A DNA stretch of 64,000 bases from Hyphomonadaceae bacterium (lineage in GTDB: Bacteria > Pseudomonadota > Alphaproteobacteria > Caulobacterales > Hyphomonadaceae), in NCBI GenBank assembly GCA_022844475.1, contig JALHLR010000018.1, positions 1 through 64,000 of the forward strand. Reading direction: 5' to 3'. The position numbers were made by a program, and so were the translations under genes. The notes beneath the pieces are model-generated. The model did not search any database. It was not told the origin of the DNA and was given only the letters and a program-made list of their open reading frames with translations. Below, in pieces: positions 34,887-42,899 of the stretch (position 1 is the stretch's first letter; each line of letters starts with the position of its first letter).

Positions 34887-34935
34887 GCGTTCGACCCCCA
34901 GAGAAAAATCCTGCGTCGTCCTGGCCCGATAGGCT

Positions 34936-35667
34936 ATGCTCGCCAGGGCGGGGGCCACAAGTGATGCGACGAAAGCAGAGGCCAAGCTCTTGGGCGACAA
35001 GTCTGATCTGATTCCTCCGACGCCGGCGGCCGAAGAGTATGCGAGGGCCGCGGCTGCATCGGCCGATGACCCGGCCTTGTTCGCGACGGTCGATCCGTTT
35101 TCTTTGTTCGGGGAATGGCTGGCGGAGGCGCGGAAGTCCGAGTCGAACGACCCGAACGCCATGGCGCTGGCGACCGCCGATGCGCACGGCGCGCCGGATG
35201 TGCGGATGGTGCTGCTCAAGGACGTGTCGCGCGACGGGTTCGTGTTCTTCTCGAACGCGGAGAGCCGGAAGGGTCAGCAGCTCGCGGTGAACGCCCAGGC
35301 GGCGTTGTGCTTCCACTGGAAGAGCCTGCGCCGGCAGGTCCGGGTCTCCGGCAGGGTCGACTCAGCTTCCGACGAAGAGGCGGACGCCTATTTCGCCACG
35401 CGCGCCAAGGACAGCCAGATCGGCGCTTGGGCGTCCGAGCAGTCGCGTCCGATGGAGGGGCGGTTCGCGCTGGAGAAGCGGATCGCAATGTTTGCTGGGC
35501 GCTATGGCCTCGGGAAGACGCCGCGCCCGCCGCAATGGCAAGGGTGGCGGATCGTGCCGACGCGGATCGAGTTCTGGCGCGACCGGCCTTTCCGGCTGCA
35601 TGACAGGCTGGAGTTCACCCGTGGCGAGCCGGGACAGGCGTGGACGACACAAAGGCTTTATCCCTGA
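34936..35667 (+). CDS. pdxH: Pyridoxine/pyridoxamine 5'-phosphate oxidase
   Basis: FMN oxidase producing pyridoxal 5'-phosphate, the last step of vitamin B6 synthesis. The 243-residue protein has the PdxH signatures [71 protein letters not shown] and the C-terminal [17 protein letters not shown]. The N-terminal 40 residues are not conserved and the start is the least certain part. Divergent from the HELFH lipoprotein. Confidence 0.95.
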   Translation: MLARAGATSDATKAEAKLLGDKSDLIPPTPAAEEYARAAAASADDPALFATVDPFSLFGEWLAEARKSESNDPNAMALATADAHGAPDVRMVLLKDVSRDGFVFFSNAESRKGQQLAVNAQAALCFHWKSLRRQVRVSGRVDSASDEEADAYFATRAKDSQIGAWASEQSRPMEGRFALEKRIAMFAGRYGLGKTPRPPQWQGWRIVPTRIEFWRDRPFRLHDRLEFTRGEPGQAWTTQRLYP

Positions 35668-35768
35668 GCTTGAGGAGGCCTCCCCGGGAGCGGGCCGTTG
35701 GCGCGGGCGTAAACCTTTGGCAAGCTGATCACCGATACGAGTCAGGTAAACTGGCCTGAGGGAGAAAC

Positions 35769-36716
35769 ATGGATTTCCTGAAGCGGACGCTGCTGGTCAT
35801 CGCGCTGTCGGCGTGTTCGGAAAGCGCGATTGCGCAGGTGGCCGAGCATAAGGAGCCGTGGTGGGACTCGCCCTGGGGGGAGGCAGACCGGCTCGGCAAC
35901 GTCAACAATCTGAGCGCGGCGGGCGTGAAGGCGGCGGCCGGGCTGGTCAGGACCGGCAAGGTCTATGCGCTGGGTGTGCCCACTGCGCCGGAGAGCGCCG
36001 CTTACGGGACGCGCAAATACACGGTCGAGCGGCAGCCGGGGCCGAACTCAGATTACACGCCCAATGGATCGCAGCGTGTGACCGCGTTCGACGAGCGGGT
36101 CGTCTCGTCGATGGGAATCGGGACGCAGATCGACGGGTTCGGGCATCTGGGCGTCGACCACCACTACTATAACGGCGTGACGGGCAAGGAAGTTGCGACG
36201 ACGCGGGCGCTGCAGCTGGCCGATGTGCCGCCGATCGTGACGCGCGGCGTGCTGATCGACATGACGAAACACTATGGCAAGGCCAATCTCGAGGTTGGCG
36301 ACACCTACAATCGCGCCGAGATCGAGGCCGCGATGAAGGCGCAGGGCGTTACGGTGGGGAAGGGTGACGTTGTGCTGTTCCACACGGGCTGGATGGCCGC
36401 GAAGATGATGAGCGAGAAGGACGTCTACCGGTCGCGCGAGCCCGGCCTGGGAGAGGACGGGGCCATTTTTCTGGCCGACCTGGGGGTTGTTGCGATCGGA
36501 TCGGACACGGTGGCGCTCGAGGCGCTGCCTTCGCCGCCGGGCAAGGCCTTCATCGTGCACCAGACCCTGCTGGCCAAGAAGGGCGTGCACGTGCTGGAGA
36601 CGATCGACACCAACCAGCTTGCAGCGGACGGGGTGAAGGAATTCCTGTTCGTGCTGGGGATCCCGCGGTTTGTGGGGACGGTGCAGATGGTGATCAACCC
36701 GGTCGCGATAAGCTAG
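35769..36716 (+). CDS. Secreted cyclase-family (kynurenine formamidase-like) hydrolase
   Basis: A 315-residue member of the cyclase superfamily (PF04199-type) with a signal peptide (LKRTLLVIALSACSESAIAQ). The metal-site motif reads GTQIDGFGHLGVDHHYYNG, the variant with Gln in place of the first His of HGTHxD that is usual in this secreted subgroup. Other conserved parts are TRGVLIDMTKHYGK, KGDVVLFHTGWM and GSDTVALEALPS. The substrate is unknown. Confidence 0.85.
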   Translation: MDFLKRTLLVIALSACSESAIAQVAEHKEPWWDSPWGEADRLGNVNNLSAAGVKAAAGLVRTGKVYALGVPTAPESAAYGTRKYTVERQPGPNSDYTPNGSQRVTAFDERVVSSMGIGTQIDGFGHLGVDHHYYNGVTGKEVATTRALQLADVPPIVTRGVLIDMTKHYGKANLEVGDTYNRAEIEAAMKAQGVTVGKGDVVLFHTGWMAAKMMSEKDVYRSREPGLGEDGAIFLADLGVVAIGSDTVALEALPSPPGKAFIVHQTLLAKKGVHVLETIDTNQLAADGVKEFLFVLGIPRFVGTVQMVINPVAIS

Positions 36717-36798
36717 GCGCGCAGGCGCGCTGAGGTGAGCTGACAACTTCAGCAATCACCTTCGTACAATCCGAAGCGACACGGGGGCCGCCGCCAGC

Positions 36799-37146
36799 TC
36801 AGCGACGATGCAGCCTGCCGGTTTGGAGCGCTGATGAGCGTGAGAGGTTCTGCGCCTCGTCCACGTAAGGGCGGATGCGGGCCATGAGGGCGAGATTGGG
36901 GGGCCGCGGCGAGTTCGAGAGCTTTGCCAGCTTCGGATTGCAGCTGAGGCGGCGACAGGCTTCGCGCCACAGTGCGGAGGCCAGCGTTGCTTCTGCAGCG
37001 AGGAGCGGGTCTGCGAGGGCGTCGAACCTGCGCTGATCAGGCTTGCCGCCCCGGATGATGCTGAAGCCTTTGCTGATCAGGTGTATGACGAACAGCCAGA
37101 AGCATGCGAACGGCCCGCGCGTGCGGGAAAGTCGCTTGGCAGCCAC
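36799..37146 (-). CDS. Hypothetical protein
   Basis: A 115-residue ORF: an aromatic/hydrophobic N-terminal stretch (GPFACFWLFVIHLISKGFSII) then RRFDALADPLLAAEATLASALWREACRRL with two cysteines, and PYVDEAQNLSRSS. The protein looks non-random in composition but I recognise no family, and no clear ribosome-binding site is visible. It is the only good ORF between 36717 and 37663. Confidence 0.42.
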   Translation of the reverse strand: MAAKRLSRTRGPFACFWLFVIHLISKGFSIIRGGKPDQRRFDALADPLLAAEATLASALWREACRRLSCNPKLAKLSNSPRPPNLALMARIRPYVDEAQNLSRSSALQTGRLHRR

Positions 37147-37610
37147 GCGGGAATGGGGCGTTCGAGCTTCACGAGCGCGATTCCACGGCCGCCTCTTCCC
37201 GCCGATTTGGCGCCCGTGTTTCCCCCAAATCTTTGACGGAAGTCATTGATGGGATTGGAGTTCGTCGCGGAGGTCCCCAAACGCGAACAACGGTTTCACC
37301 CCAAACCCGGCGCCGAACGCGCGCCATCAACGGAGTCATTCTGGACCTTGCGCCAGGAGTCCCGGTTGGGTCGGTGGAAGAATTCGTTCGGTCGCTTTGA
37401 GGCGCGTAACGGGGATTCTCCGGTCGCGCCTCCCGCCTTCGCTGCGCGACGGCGCTGCAAGTCGGCTTGCCGGAGAACGACGGTGGTAAGGGAGAGAACG
37501 AGCGGGCCGCGGGGTCCGAAGACGCGCCCGACATGGCCCCGAATGTGTTCGTGCCCGCCCGGATGACCGGACGGGCACGAGGAATACACTAGTCTCTGGG
37601 AATTGGGCGG
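37147..37610. other. Gene-poor spacer with unexplained content
   Basis: About 460 bp with overlapping short ORFs on both strands, all rich in R, P and S and with no recognisable motif, so I consider none real. I see no tRNA, insertion-sequence end or riboswitch. The only clear structure is the strong hairpin at its right end (37549-37580). Confidence 0.4.
37549..37580. terminator. Strong 14-bp hairpin
   Basis: TCGTGCCCGCCCGG-ATGA-CCGGACGGGCACGA forms a 14-bp stem with one mismatch and a 4-nt loop. It lies downstream of the 27-residue peptide gene on the minus strand and at the end of the spacer on the plus strand. No T-tract follows on either side, so it may be a Rho-independent-like terminator or a REP-type palindrome. 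Confidence 0.5.
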
Positions 37611-37663
37611 CCTCTAAGAGGCGCTGGCCAAGGACTGGCTGCCCAATGCGAAGAGCTTAGCTA

Positions 37664-37747
37664 CTACTTCTTCTTCTTCGCAGCTTTCGCCGGCTTCTTG
37701 GCGGCGGCTTTCGCCGGCTTCTTCGCAGCTTTTTTGGCAACAGCCAT
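37664..37747 (-). CDS. 27-residue lysine/alanine-rich histone H1-like peptide
   Basis: Too short for the ORF track as its own entry. From the ATG at 37747 it reads MAVAKKAAKKPAKAAAKKPAKAAKKKK, an H1-tail-like peptide with the repeat AAKKPAKAA twice and about 48% lysine. AAGGAG with ideal 7-bp spacing precedes the ATG, and two stop codons (TAG TAG) follow. Short histone H1-like basic proteins occur in several bacteria and bind nucleic acid; that role is inference here. A longer overlapping ORF in another frame is a shadow of the repeat. Confidence 0.72.
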   Translation of the reverse strand: MAVAKKAAKKPAKAAAKKPAKAAKKKK

Positions 37748-37808
37748 GGATGAGTCTCCTTGAGTGGTCCCTCGGGCGTCGCTCGCTAGCGAACGAACAC
37801 CCATCGAT

Positions 37809-37841
37809 GTTGAGCCGTCTCCGATCGGACGCCGACTCAAC
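37809..37841. repeat. Interrupted inverted repeat between tsaC and the lysine-rich peptide gene
   Basis: GTTGAG and CTCAAC flank a TCCGATCGGA palindrome, giving an interrupted stem over 33 bp. It begins 8 bp after the tsaC stop on the minus strand and sits in the leader of the peptide gene. It could end tsaC transcription or control the small gene. Confidence 0.4.
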
Positions 37842-37848
37842 GAATCTG

Positions 37849-38841
37849 TCATACACCAGACTCGCGCGAGAGTAGAGTGCCTCTTCGCAAGCGATCGTTG
37901 ATCGCCTCGCCGAGTCCCGCATCCGGAATCGTCTGCACCGCGATCATCGCATGTGACTCATCGAGCGCGCGCAGCATCGCGAAGAGGTTCGACGCAGCCT
38001 CCGCGAGGTCGCCGCGAATCGAAAGGTTGAGCGAAGGTAAAACGCCCGGAGGCGGCGCCCCGAAGGCGAGGAAGGCCTCGCCTGACTCTGCCTGCGAGGC
38101 GTCCATGCGGAGGCGCGCGCGCGGGGCGTAGTGACGCTTCATCATGCCCGGTGCGAGGATGCCTTCGGAGGCTTCGGGAGACCTCAGCGGGCCTGTGAGC
38201 AACTCGACGTCGGCGCGTGCGATGGCGCCTGGACGGAGCATCACGGCGCGCGTTTCGCCGGGCGCGATGATGGTCGATTCAACGCCCGCGATGGCGGCTC
38301 CGCCGTCGACGATGAGGTCGATGCGAGCGCCCAGTCCGGACGCCACATGAGCGGCTGTCGTGGGGCTCAACTGCTCCGATGGATTGGCCGAAGGCGCGGC
38401 GAGTGGACGACCGACGCGCGAAATAATTTCAAGTGTTGCAATGTGTTGTGGAATGCGGAGGCCGATCGACGGCAGCCCTGCAGTCGCGAGATCATGCACG
38501 GGGCAGTCGGCTCTGCGCGGGAGAACGAGGGTGAGCGGGCCGGGCCAGAAGCGCTCTGCGAGGCGGCGCGCCAGCGGACTGAAGTGGGCGAGTGACTCGG
38601 CCATCGCGAGGCTCGCGACATGGCAGATGAGCGGGTTGAAGGAGGGGCGTCCCTTCGCTGTGAAGATCGACGCGACGGCGGCGCCATTCGTGGCGTCGGC
38701 GGCGACGCCGTAGACCGTCTCGGTGGGCACCGCGACAAGGCCGCCGGCGAGGAGAATGCGGGCTGCTTCATCGAGCGATGACGCGTCCGTGCCGACGATG
38801 CGCGCGGGAGCGCGAGAGGCGTTATGTGAATCGGAGTTCAT
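37849..38841 (-). CDS. tsaC: L-threonylcarbamoyladenylate synthase
   Basis: Sua5/YrdC-type enzyme making threonylcarbamoyl-AMP for the t6A37 modification of ANN-decoding tRNAs. The 330-residue product has the YrdC core (GGLVAVPTETVYGVAADATNGAAVASIFTAKGRPSFNPLICHV, LTLVLPRR, SIGLRIPQHI, PLAAPSANPS, VESTIIAP) and a C-terminal Sua5 domain (APGMMKRHYAPRARLRM). This makes it the long Sua5 form. The start at 38841 (MNSDSHNAS) is chosen because the ORF-track extension runs through the GANTC-rich spacer. No strong ribosome-binding site is visible. Confidence 0.93.
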   Translation of the reverse strand: MNSDSHNASRAPARIVGTDASSLDEAARILLAGGLVAVPTETVYGVAADATNGAAVASIFTAKGRPSFNPLICHVASLAMAESLAHFSPLARRLAERFWPGPLTLVLPRRADCPVHDLATAGLPSIGLRIPQHIATLEIISRVGRPLAAPSANPSEQLSPTTAAHVASGLGARIDLIVDGGAAIAGVESTIIAPGETRAVMLRPGAIARADVELLTGPLRSPEASEGILAPGMMKRHYAPRARLRMDASQAESGEAFLAFGAPPPGVLPSLNLSIRGDLAEAASNLFAMLRALDESHAMIAVQTIPDAGLGEAINDRLRRGTLLSRESGV

Positions 38842-39091
38842 CGAATTTCGACTCCGCTGATGACCAGGATGCGGCGCCCGCGAAGGCGCCGATGAGGCGT
38901 CGCGAGAGGTCGCGCGCGCGTGTCGATGAGGGACTCGTGCAGTGTGATTTCGACTCCGCGCTGTGACCTGATGGTCACAGTTTTTTGTGGATGAAGCGTC
39001 GTGCGAGGCGCCGATTTCGAGTCGCGATGCGGTGTTGAGACGAGTCGCGAGGACGAATCGCACAGTGTGAGTCGCGTGTTGGCGATGACTC
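38828..39091. promoter_or_regulatory. Cluster of nine GANTC methylation sites
   Basis: Nine GANTC sites (starts 38828, 38850, 38932, 38952, 39019, 39042, 39055, 39069, 39087) fall within 264 bp, where about one is expected by chance. They fill the non-coding spacer between tsaC and the cytochrome b561 gene, with one site just inside tsaC. GANTC is the CcrM target in alphaproteobacteria. Many sites are embedded in near-repeats of CGACTCCGC or CGAGTCGCG. Confidence 0.6.
38961..38986 (+). terminator. Intrinsic terminator on the plus strand with no annotated upstream gene
   Basis: CTGTGACC-TGAT-GGTCACAG is a perfect 8-bp stem followed at once by six T residues, a textbook Rho-independent terminator for plus-strand transcription. 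Both flanking genes are on the minus strand, so it would end an unannotated plus-strand RNA, or an antisense transcript of tsaC. Confidence 0.6.
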
Positions 39092-40381
39092 TCACTGCCG
39101 CGTCGCGGTCACGTCGATCACTACGGCGACCTCGTTGGCGACCCATTCGGCGTCGCCCTTCGCTTCGGCGGGCGTGCCGGCGCCGACATTGAGGGCGAGT
39201 CGCTGGAGCGTGACCTCGCCGCGGGCGGTGGCGGTGTTTCCATCGAGGGTGAGCGTGAAGGGGAGGCGTACGGGATGATCGACACCCTTCAGCTTCAGCA
39301 CGCCGGTGGCTTCATATTGAGTATCGCTAAGCTTGTAGACGCCGCCGGTGACTTCGAAGACAGCTTCGGGGTGCTTGCTTACGTCGAACCAGTCGCCCTG
39401 CGTGACGCTCTCGTCGAAATAGGGCTCGCCGGTGGAGACCTTGCCCATCGGGATGGCGACGCGGATGTAGCCGCCGATGGGCGTGTCGGGGTTCGGCGCG
39501 GCGGCGGTGTCGAGCTGGATCTGCGCGGTCCAGTCGGGGAAAGTGCCCTCGAAGCCGTCGCCCTGATAGCTGGCGCGGAATTTGAGCGAGCTCTTCCCAT
39601 AATCCACGGTCCATGACGGCGCGGCCGACGCGGGCTGCTGTTCTTCTTCGGTAACCGTGGCGGCGATGGCCTCGTTGGGGGGCGCTGAGAAGAGCGAGAA
39701 GCTGGCGATGGCCGCGAAGATCAGCGCCGCGGCGCCGAAGGCCCAGACATGGCCCTGACCGTTGTCAGGCGGGCCGGCTGTGCGGCCGAAAAGACCCGGC
39801 GCCATGCGGGCAAGGAGGCCGTCCCTGTCGACGAACTGGTGCTTCAGTGCGCCTGCGACGTGCAGGGCAAGAAGACCGATGATGACCCAGGCGAGGTTGG
39901 CATGGACCTGTTCGAAGCCTTCCTCGAGGCCTTCACGCGTGGCGGGGTCGAGCGCGGGGATGCCGGGCAGGCGGATATCGACGAGGCCGAAATAGCGGGT
40001 GGGCGCGTCCGACGAGGCCGACGCCATGATCCAGCCAGTGAGCGGCATGGCGATGATCAGCACATAAAAGAGGACGTGGACGGCGCTGGCGGCGAATTTC
40101 TGCCAGCCGGGCATGGGCGGCTCGGGCGGCGGCGGGTTCATCAGGCGCCAGATGATGCGTGCGACCGAGAGCAGCAGGATGGTGATGCCGAAGGATTTGT
40201 GCAGCTGGACGATGGCGAAGTAGTCGGGGCCGGGGTCCATCTCCTCCATCAGCCAGCCGACGGCGATGAGGCCGATGATCGAGAAGGCGATGATCCAGTG
40301 CAGCGCGATGGCGACGGCGGTGTAGCGCTGTTGCTGGCCATGCTCTGCGAAGGGGGCGGGCCGTGGGGCTTCAGTCGTCAT
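39092..40381 (-). CDS. Cytochrome b561 fused to a YceI domain
   Basis: A 429-residue membrane protein. The first half is a four-helix b561-type dihaem cytochrome with histidines placed for haem ligation (VAIALHWIIAFS, VQLHKSFGITI, AVHVLFYVLI, ALHVAGALKH). A fifth segment (HVWAFGAAALIFAAIASFSLF) connects to a periplasmic YceI lipocalin-like domain from about residue 250 (SWTVDYGKSSLKFRASYQGDGFEGTF to the end). YceI domains bind isoprenoid-type lipids, so transfer of electrons to or from a bound quinone is a reasonable inference. It heads a run of three YceI genes. Confidence 0.88.
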   Translation of the reverse strand: MTTEAPRPAPFAEHGQQQRYTAVAIALHWIIAFSIIGLIAVGWLMEEMDPGPDYFAIVQLHKSFGITILLLSVARIIWRLMNPPPPEPPMPGWQKFAASAVHVLFYVLIIAMPLTGWIMASASSDAPTRYFGLVDIRLPGIPALDPATREGLEEGFEQVHANLAWVIIGLLALHVAGALKHQFVDRDGLLARMAPGLFGRTAGPPDNGQGHVWAFGAAALIFAAIASFSLFSAPPNEAIAATVTEEEQQPASAAPSWTVDYGKSSLKFRASYQGDGFEGTFPDWTAQIQLDTAAAPNPDTPIGGYIRVAIPMGKVSTGEPYFDESVTQGDWFDVSKHPEAVFEVTGGVYKLSDTQYEATGVLKLKGVDHPVRLPFTLTLDGNTATARGEVTLQRLALNVGAGTPAEAKGDAEWVANEVAVVIDVTATRQ

Positions 40382-40511
40382 GACGGGTGCTCGTGTCGGG
40401 CGCTGGTTATGGCTGTGTATGTCACGGAAGGTAGGGTGGGTTGAAGCCACCGCAATCGAGGGCCCCCGGGAGCCGAGGTCACAGATCCCGTTAGAGAAGC
40501 GTCGCGGGCGG

Positions 40512-41123
40512 CTAGCGCCGTGTGAACTCGGCTTCGATCACGATCTCCACCTCGTCTCCGACGAAGGAGGCATAGCGCGTCAGCCCGAAGTCGGAACGGT
40601 TGAGCTTTCCCTTTGCGGAGAAGCCGACGGCGGCGCGGCCCTGATAGAGGACGGCGCGGTCCATGCCGCCATTGTAGGTGACATCGAGGGTGACGGGCTC
40701 GGTGACGCCCATGAAGGCGAGGTTGCCGGTGACGCGGCCGGTGAATTCCCCGGTGGTCTCGATCTTCGTGGAGGTGAAGACGATCTGAGGAAACGCCTTC
40801 CCCTCCATCAGGTCTTCGCCGATGCGCTTGTCCCATTCGGCATCGGTGGGGTGGTCGGTGCGGACGCTCATCGGGTTGATGATGGCGTTGAGCTTCGCGG
40901 CGGTGGGGTTGGCCGGGTCGAAGTCGAGCGTGGCGTCGAAGTCGGCAAAGCGGGCGGTGTACCAGGACAGGCCCAGGTGCTTCACGCGGAAGGTCAGCGA
41001 GGCGTGCGGCTTTTCAAGCTGGTAGGCGCCGGCGGGAAGGGTGCGGAGGGTTTGCGGGGTTTGCTCTGCGGTGAAGGCGCAGGCGGTGAGGGCGAGGGGA
41101 AGAAGGAGAGTGAGCAGGCGCAT
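40512..41123 (-). CDS. YceI-family lipoprotein
   Basis: A 203-residue protein with a lipoprotein signal (MRLLTLLLPLALTAC, Cys15) and a full YceI domain: AGAYQLEKPHASLTFRVKHLGLSWYTARFADFDATLDFDP, PQIVFTSTKIE, VTGNLAFMGVTEPVTLDVTYNG and GFSAKGKLNRSDFGLTRYASFVGDEVEIVIEAEF. It binds a hydrophobic ligand by family analogy. It is transcribed in the same direction as the b561 fusion and the next YceI gene. Confidence 0.9.
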   Translation of the reverse strand: MRLLTLLLPLALTACAFTAEQTPQTLRTLPAGAYQLEKPHASLTFRVKHLGLSWYTARFADFDATLDFDPANPTAAKLNAIINPMSVRTDHPTDAEWDKRIGEDLMEGKAFPQIVFTSTKIETTGEFTGRVTGNLAFMGVTEPVTLDVTYNGGMDRAVLYQGRAAVGFSAKGKLNRSDFGLTRYASFVGDEVEIVIEAEFTRR

Positions 41124-41275
41124 GCGGCGCTCCCGAACTGGTCGCTACTTATACGCAGATCCGTGGTGCATGCGCGCAAGGATCTGTCGGGTTGCGGGCG
41201 AGAAAGAGCCCGCCATCATCTCTTGAGACGCACCGTTCTGGTGCTTCCAGGGACAAGGACGGGCTCGCAGCGCTC

Positions 41276-41887
41276 TTACTTCTGGACCAGCTCGGCGTTG
41301 ATCTCGATCTGGACGTTGTCGGCGATGGGGCCGCCGGCGGCCATGCCCCATTGGGTCTTGTTGATGGTCCCGAGGGCCTGGAAGCCGACCTTGTGCTTCT
41401 TGGAGCGCGGGTCGTTACGGTTGCCGATGTAGGTCACATCGAGCGTCACCGGCTTTGTGACGCCAAGGAAGGTGAGGTTGCCAGTCATCTTGCCGGTCTT
41501 CTCGCCAGTCTTGGTGACGGCGGTCGATGTGAAGGTGATCTGCGGGAACTTGGCGGCGTTGAAGAAGCGCTCGCCGGTGGCGAGTTCGGCATTGAAGTCG
41601 GTTGTGTTGCCGGCAGGTCGCGTCTTTGCGAAGTCGGTCTCGATCGACTTGGGGTCGATCGTGGCGGTGACTTTCGACTTAGTGACGTCGGCGGGGTCGA
41701 AGGTCAGCTGGATGTCGAAGCTGGTGAAGCGGCCCGGATACCAGGCGAGACCCTGATGGAGACCCTTCCAGACGATGGAGGCGTGGGTCTTGTCGACCAC
41801 ATACTGGCCGGCGGGGGCCTGATCCTGCGCGAAGGCAGGGGCGGCGAGCAGAGTGGCGGCGGCGAGACCGGCAAGTAGAGAACGCAT
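41276..41887 (-). CDS. Periplasmic YceI-family protein
   Basis: A 203-residue secreted protein. The signal peptide MRSLLAGLAAATLLAAPAFAQ starts at the ATG at 41887, which I prefer to the longer ORF. The YceI domain reads QYVVDKTHASIVWKGLHQGLAWYPGRFTSFDIQLTFDP, PQITFTSTAVT, MTGNLTFLGVTKPVTLDVTYIGN and GTINKTQWGM. Presumably it binds polyisoprenoid or fatty-acid-like ligands in the periplasm. Third member of the local YceI cluster. Confidence 0.9.
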   Translation of the reverse strand: MRSLLAGLAAATLLAAPAFAQDQAPAGQYVVDKTHASIVWKGLHQGLAWYPGRFTSFDIQLTFDPADVTKSKVTATIDPKSIETDFAKTRPAGNTTDFNAELATGERFFNAAKFPQITFTSTAVTKTGEKTGKMTGNLTFLGVTKPVTLDVTYIGNRNDPRSKKHKVGFQALGTINKTQWGMAAGGPIADNVQIEINAELVQK

Positions 41888-42112
41888 GCAGAAGCTCCGT
41901 TGGGAGGCCGCGTGTTGGTCGCGGCGTTGGCCGAGAAGTGGGCATTCCAGTGGCGGGTCGTCCAGAGGCATACGCTGCTCAGGGTGGTGGCCGGATGTCG
42001 CCTGACGCTAAGTTGATCTTTTTGACAGCGCTGCAGAGGCTGGCGCTGGCCTTGGGGGCAAGGCGGGGCTAGCGTTTGGAGGGTTGTGACGGGCGGGCGG
42101 AGACGTGTGTTC

Positions 42113-42679
42113 ATGTTCAGATTTCTGGCGGTGTCGCTTGCGAGCGGCCTGGCGCTGGCCGGCGTGGCGCATGCGCAGGATGCCGGCGATGACGGCATGG
42201 ACTGCGTCTACAACGAGCTTGTCGACAGCTACGAGCTTGTGGCGGAGGCCCTGCTCTATGGCGACCTTAGCGCGGAGGAACTCGCAAAATCGCAGCAGGC
42301 CGTCGAGGCCGCTACGGCGCGTTGCGATGCAAGGTACAGCTATGGCGCTGGCCAGGCGGAGGTTGCCGCCGAACTCGGCCAGATGGGCTCGGCGATCGAC
42401 TATCTGAGCGAGGAGTTGCTCTTCGCCGATGTGAGCGAAGCAGCGATCAGCGCTGTGCTGGACGCCTATGAAGGTTTCACGGACGAGGAATTCGAGGCGA
42501 TCGGGAATCCCGACTGGCGTGATGACGCTGCGTTCTCCGCGATGCTGAAGGCGAAGATGACGAGCGCTGGAATCCCGGACGAGACCTGGGCGATCGATAC
42601 GGCGTTTACGATCGTGGAGATCGCAGCGCTGATGGAGGAGGCGACCTACATGTTCATGCTGGAAGAGGACGCGCAGTAG
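42113..42679 (+). CDS. Secreted hypothetical protein
   Basis: A 188-residue protein with a signal peptide (MFRFLAVSLASGLALAGVAHAQ) and a strongly acidic, helical mature region (LVAEALLYGDLSAEELAKSQQAVEAATARCDARYSYG). Two cysteines (MDCVYN, TARCDAR) could form a disulfide. The sequence shows no motif I recognise. It is divergent from the YceI cluster. The following 220-bp gap (42680-42899) holds only the TTAA element described separately. Confidence 0.7.
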   Translation: MFRFLAVSLASGLALAGVAHAQDAGDDGMDCVYNELVDSYELVAEALLYGDLSAEELAKSQQAVEAATARCDARYSYGAGQAEVAAELGQMGSAIDYLSEELLFADVSEAAISAVLDAYEGFTDEEFEAIGNPDWRDDAAFSAMLKAKMTSAGIPDETWAIDTAFTIVEIAALMEEATYMFMLEEDAQ

Positions 42680-42817
42680 CGGCGCGCCGGCATGCCGGGG
42701 CTGCTCGATGTCAGCCGACATGCCGGATCGATCTTCGCGCTGACCTCGGCTAGCGCTCCCGAACCTCAAGTGCTCATCAGGCTTGCCGGTCTAGGCGGCG
42801 AAACGTGCAGGGAATCG

Positions 42818-42833
42818 TTAACTTTGCGGTTAA
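42818..42833. promoter_or_regulatory. CtrA-like TTAA-N8-TTAA element upstream of the hybrid kinase
   Basis: TTAA half-sites flank CTTTGCGG. The minus-strand reading TTAACCGCAAAGTTAA agrees at 13 of 16 positions with the element before the gene at 47764. The CtrA consensus spacing is 7, not 8, so this is a near match only. Confidence 0.3.
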
Positions 42834-42899
42834 TTCGATTTTCTCTTCTCCGGTGCAGTGTGCTCCTAGCTTCTAATTCTGACGCTCGGGTATAGTGAA

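Noticed and set aside
37614-37922. 102-residue ORF overlapping the lysine-rich peptide gene
   Set aside because: It is the frame shadow of the AAG/GCG repeat. The peptide frame has the ribosome-binding site and matches H1-like composition.
38961-38980. CRP site reading of CTGTGACCTGATGGTCACAG
   Set aside because: TGTGA and TCACA are 8 bp apart, not 6. The T6 tract makes a terminator the better interpretation.
38838-39146. Minus-strand 102-residue ORF across the GANTC-rich spacer
   Set aside because: It is Arg/Ser-rich, overlaps the b561 gene end and the tsaC start, and its content follows from the CGACTC/GAGTCG repeats rather than from a protein family.
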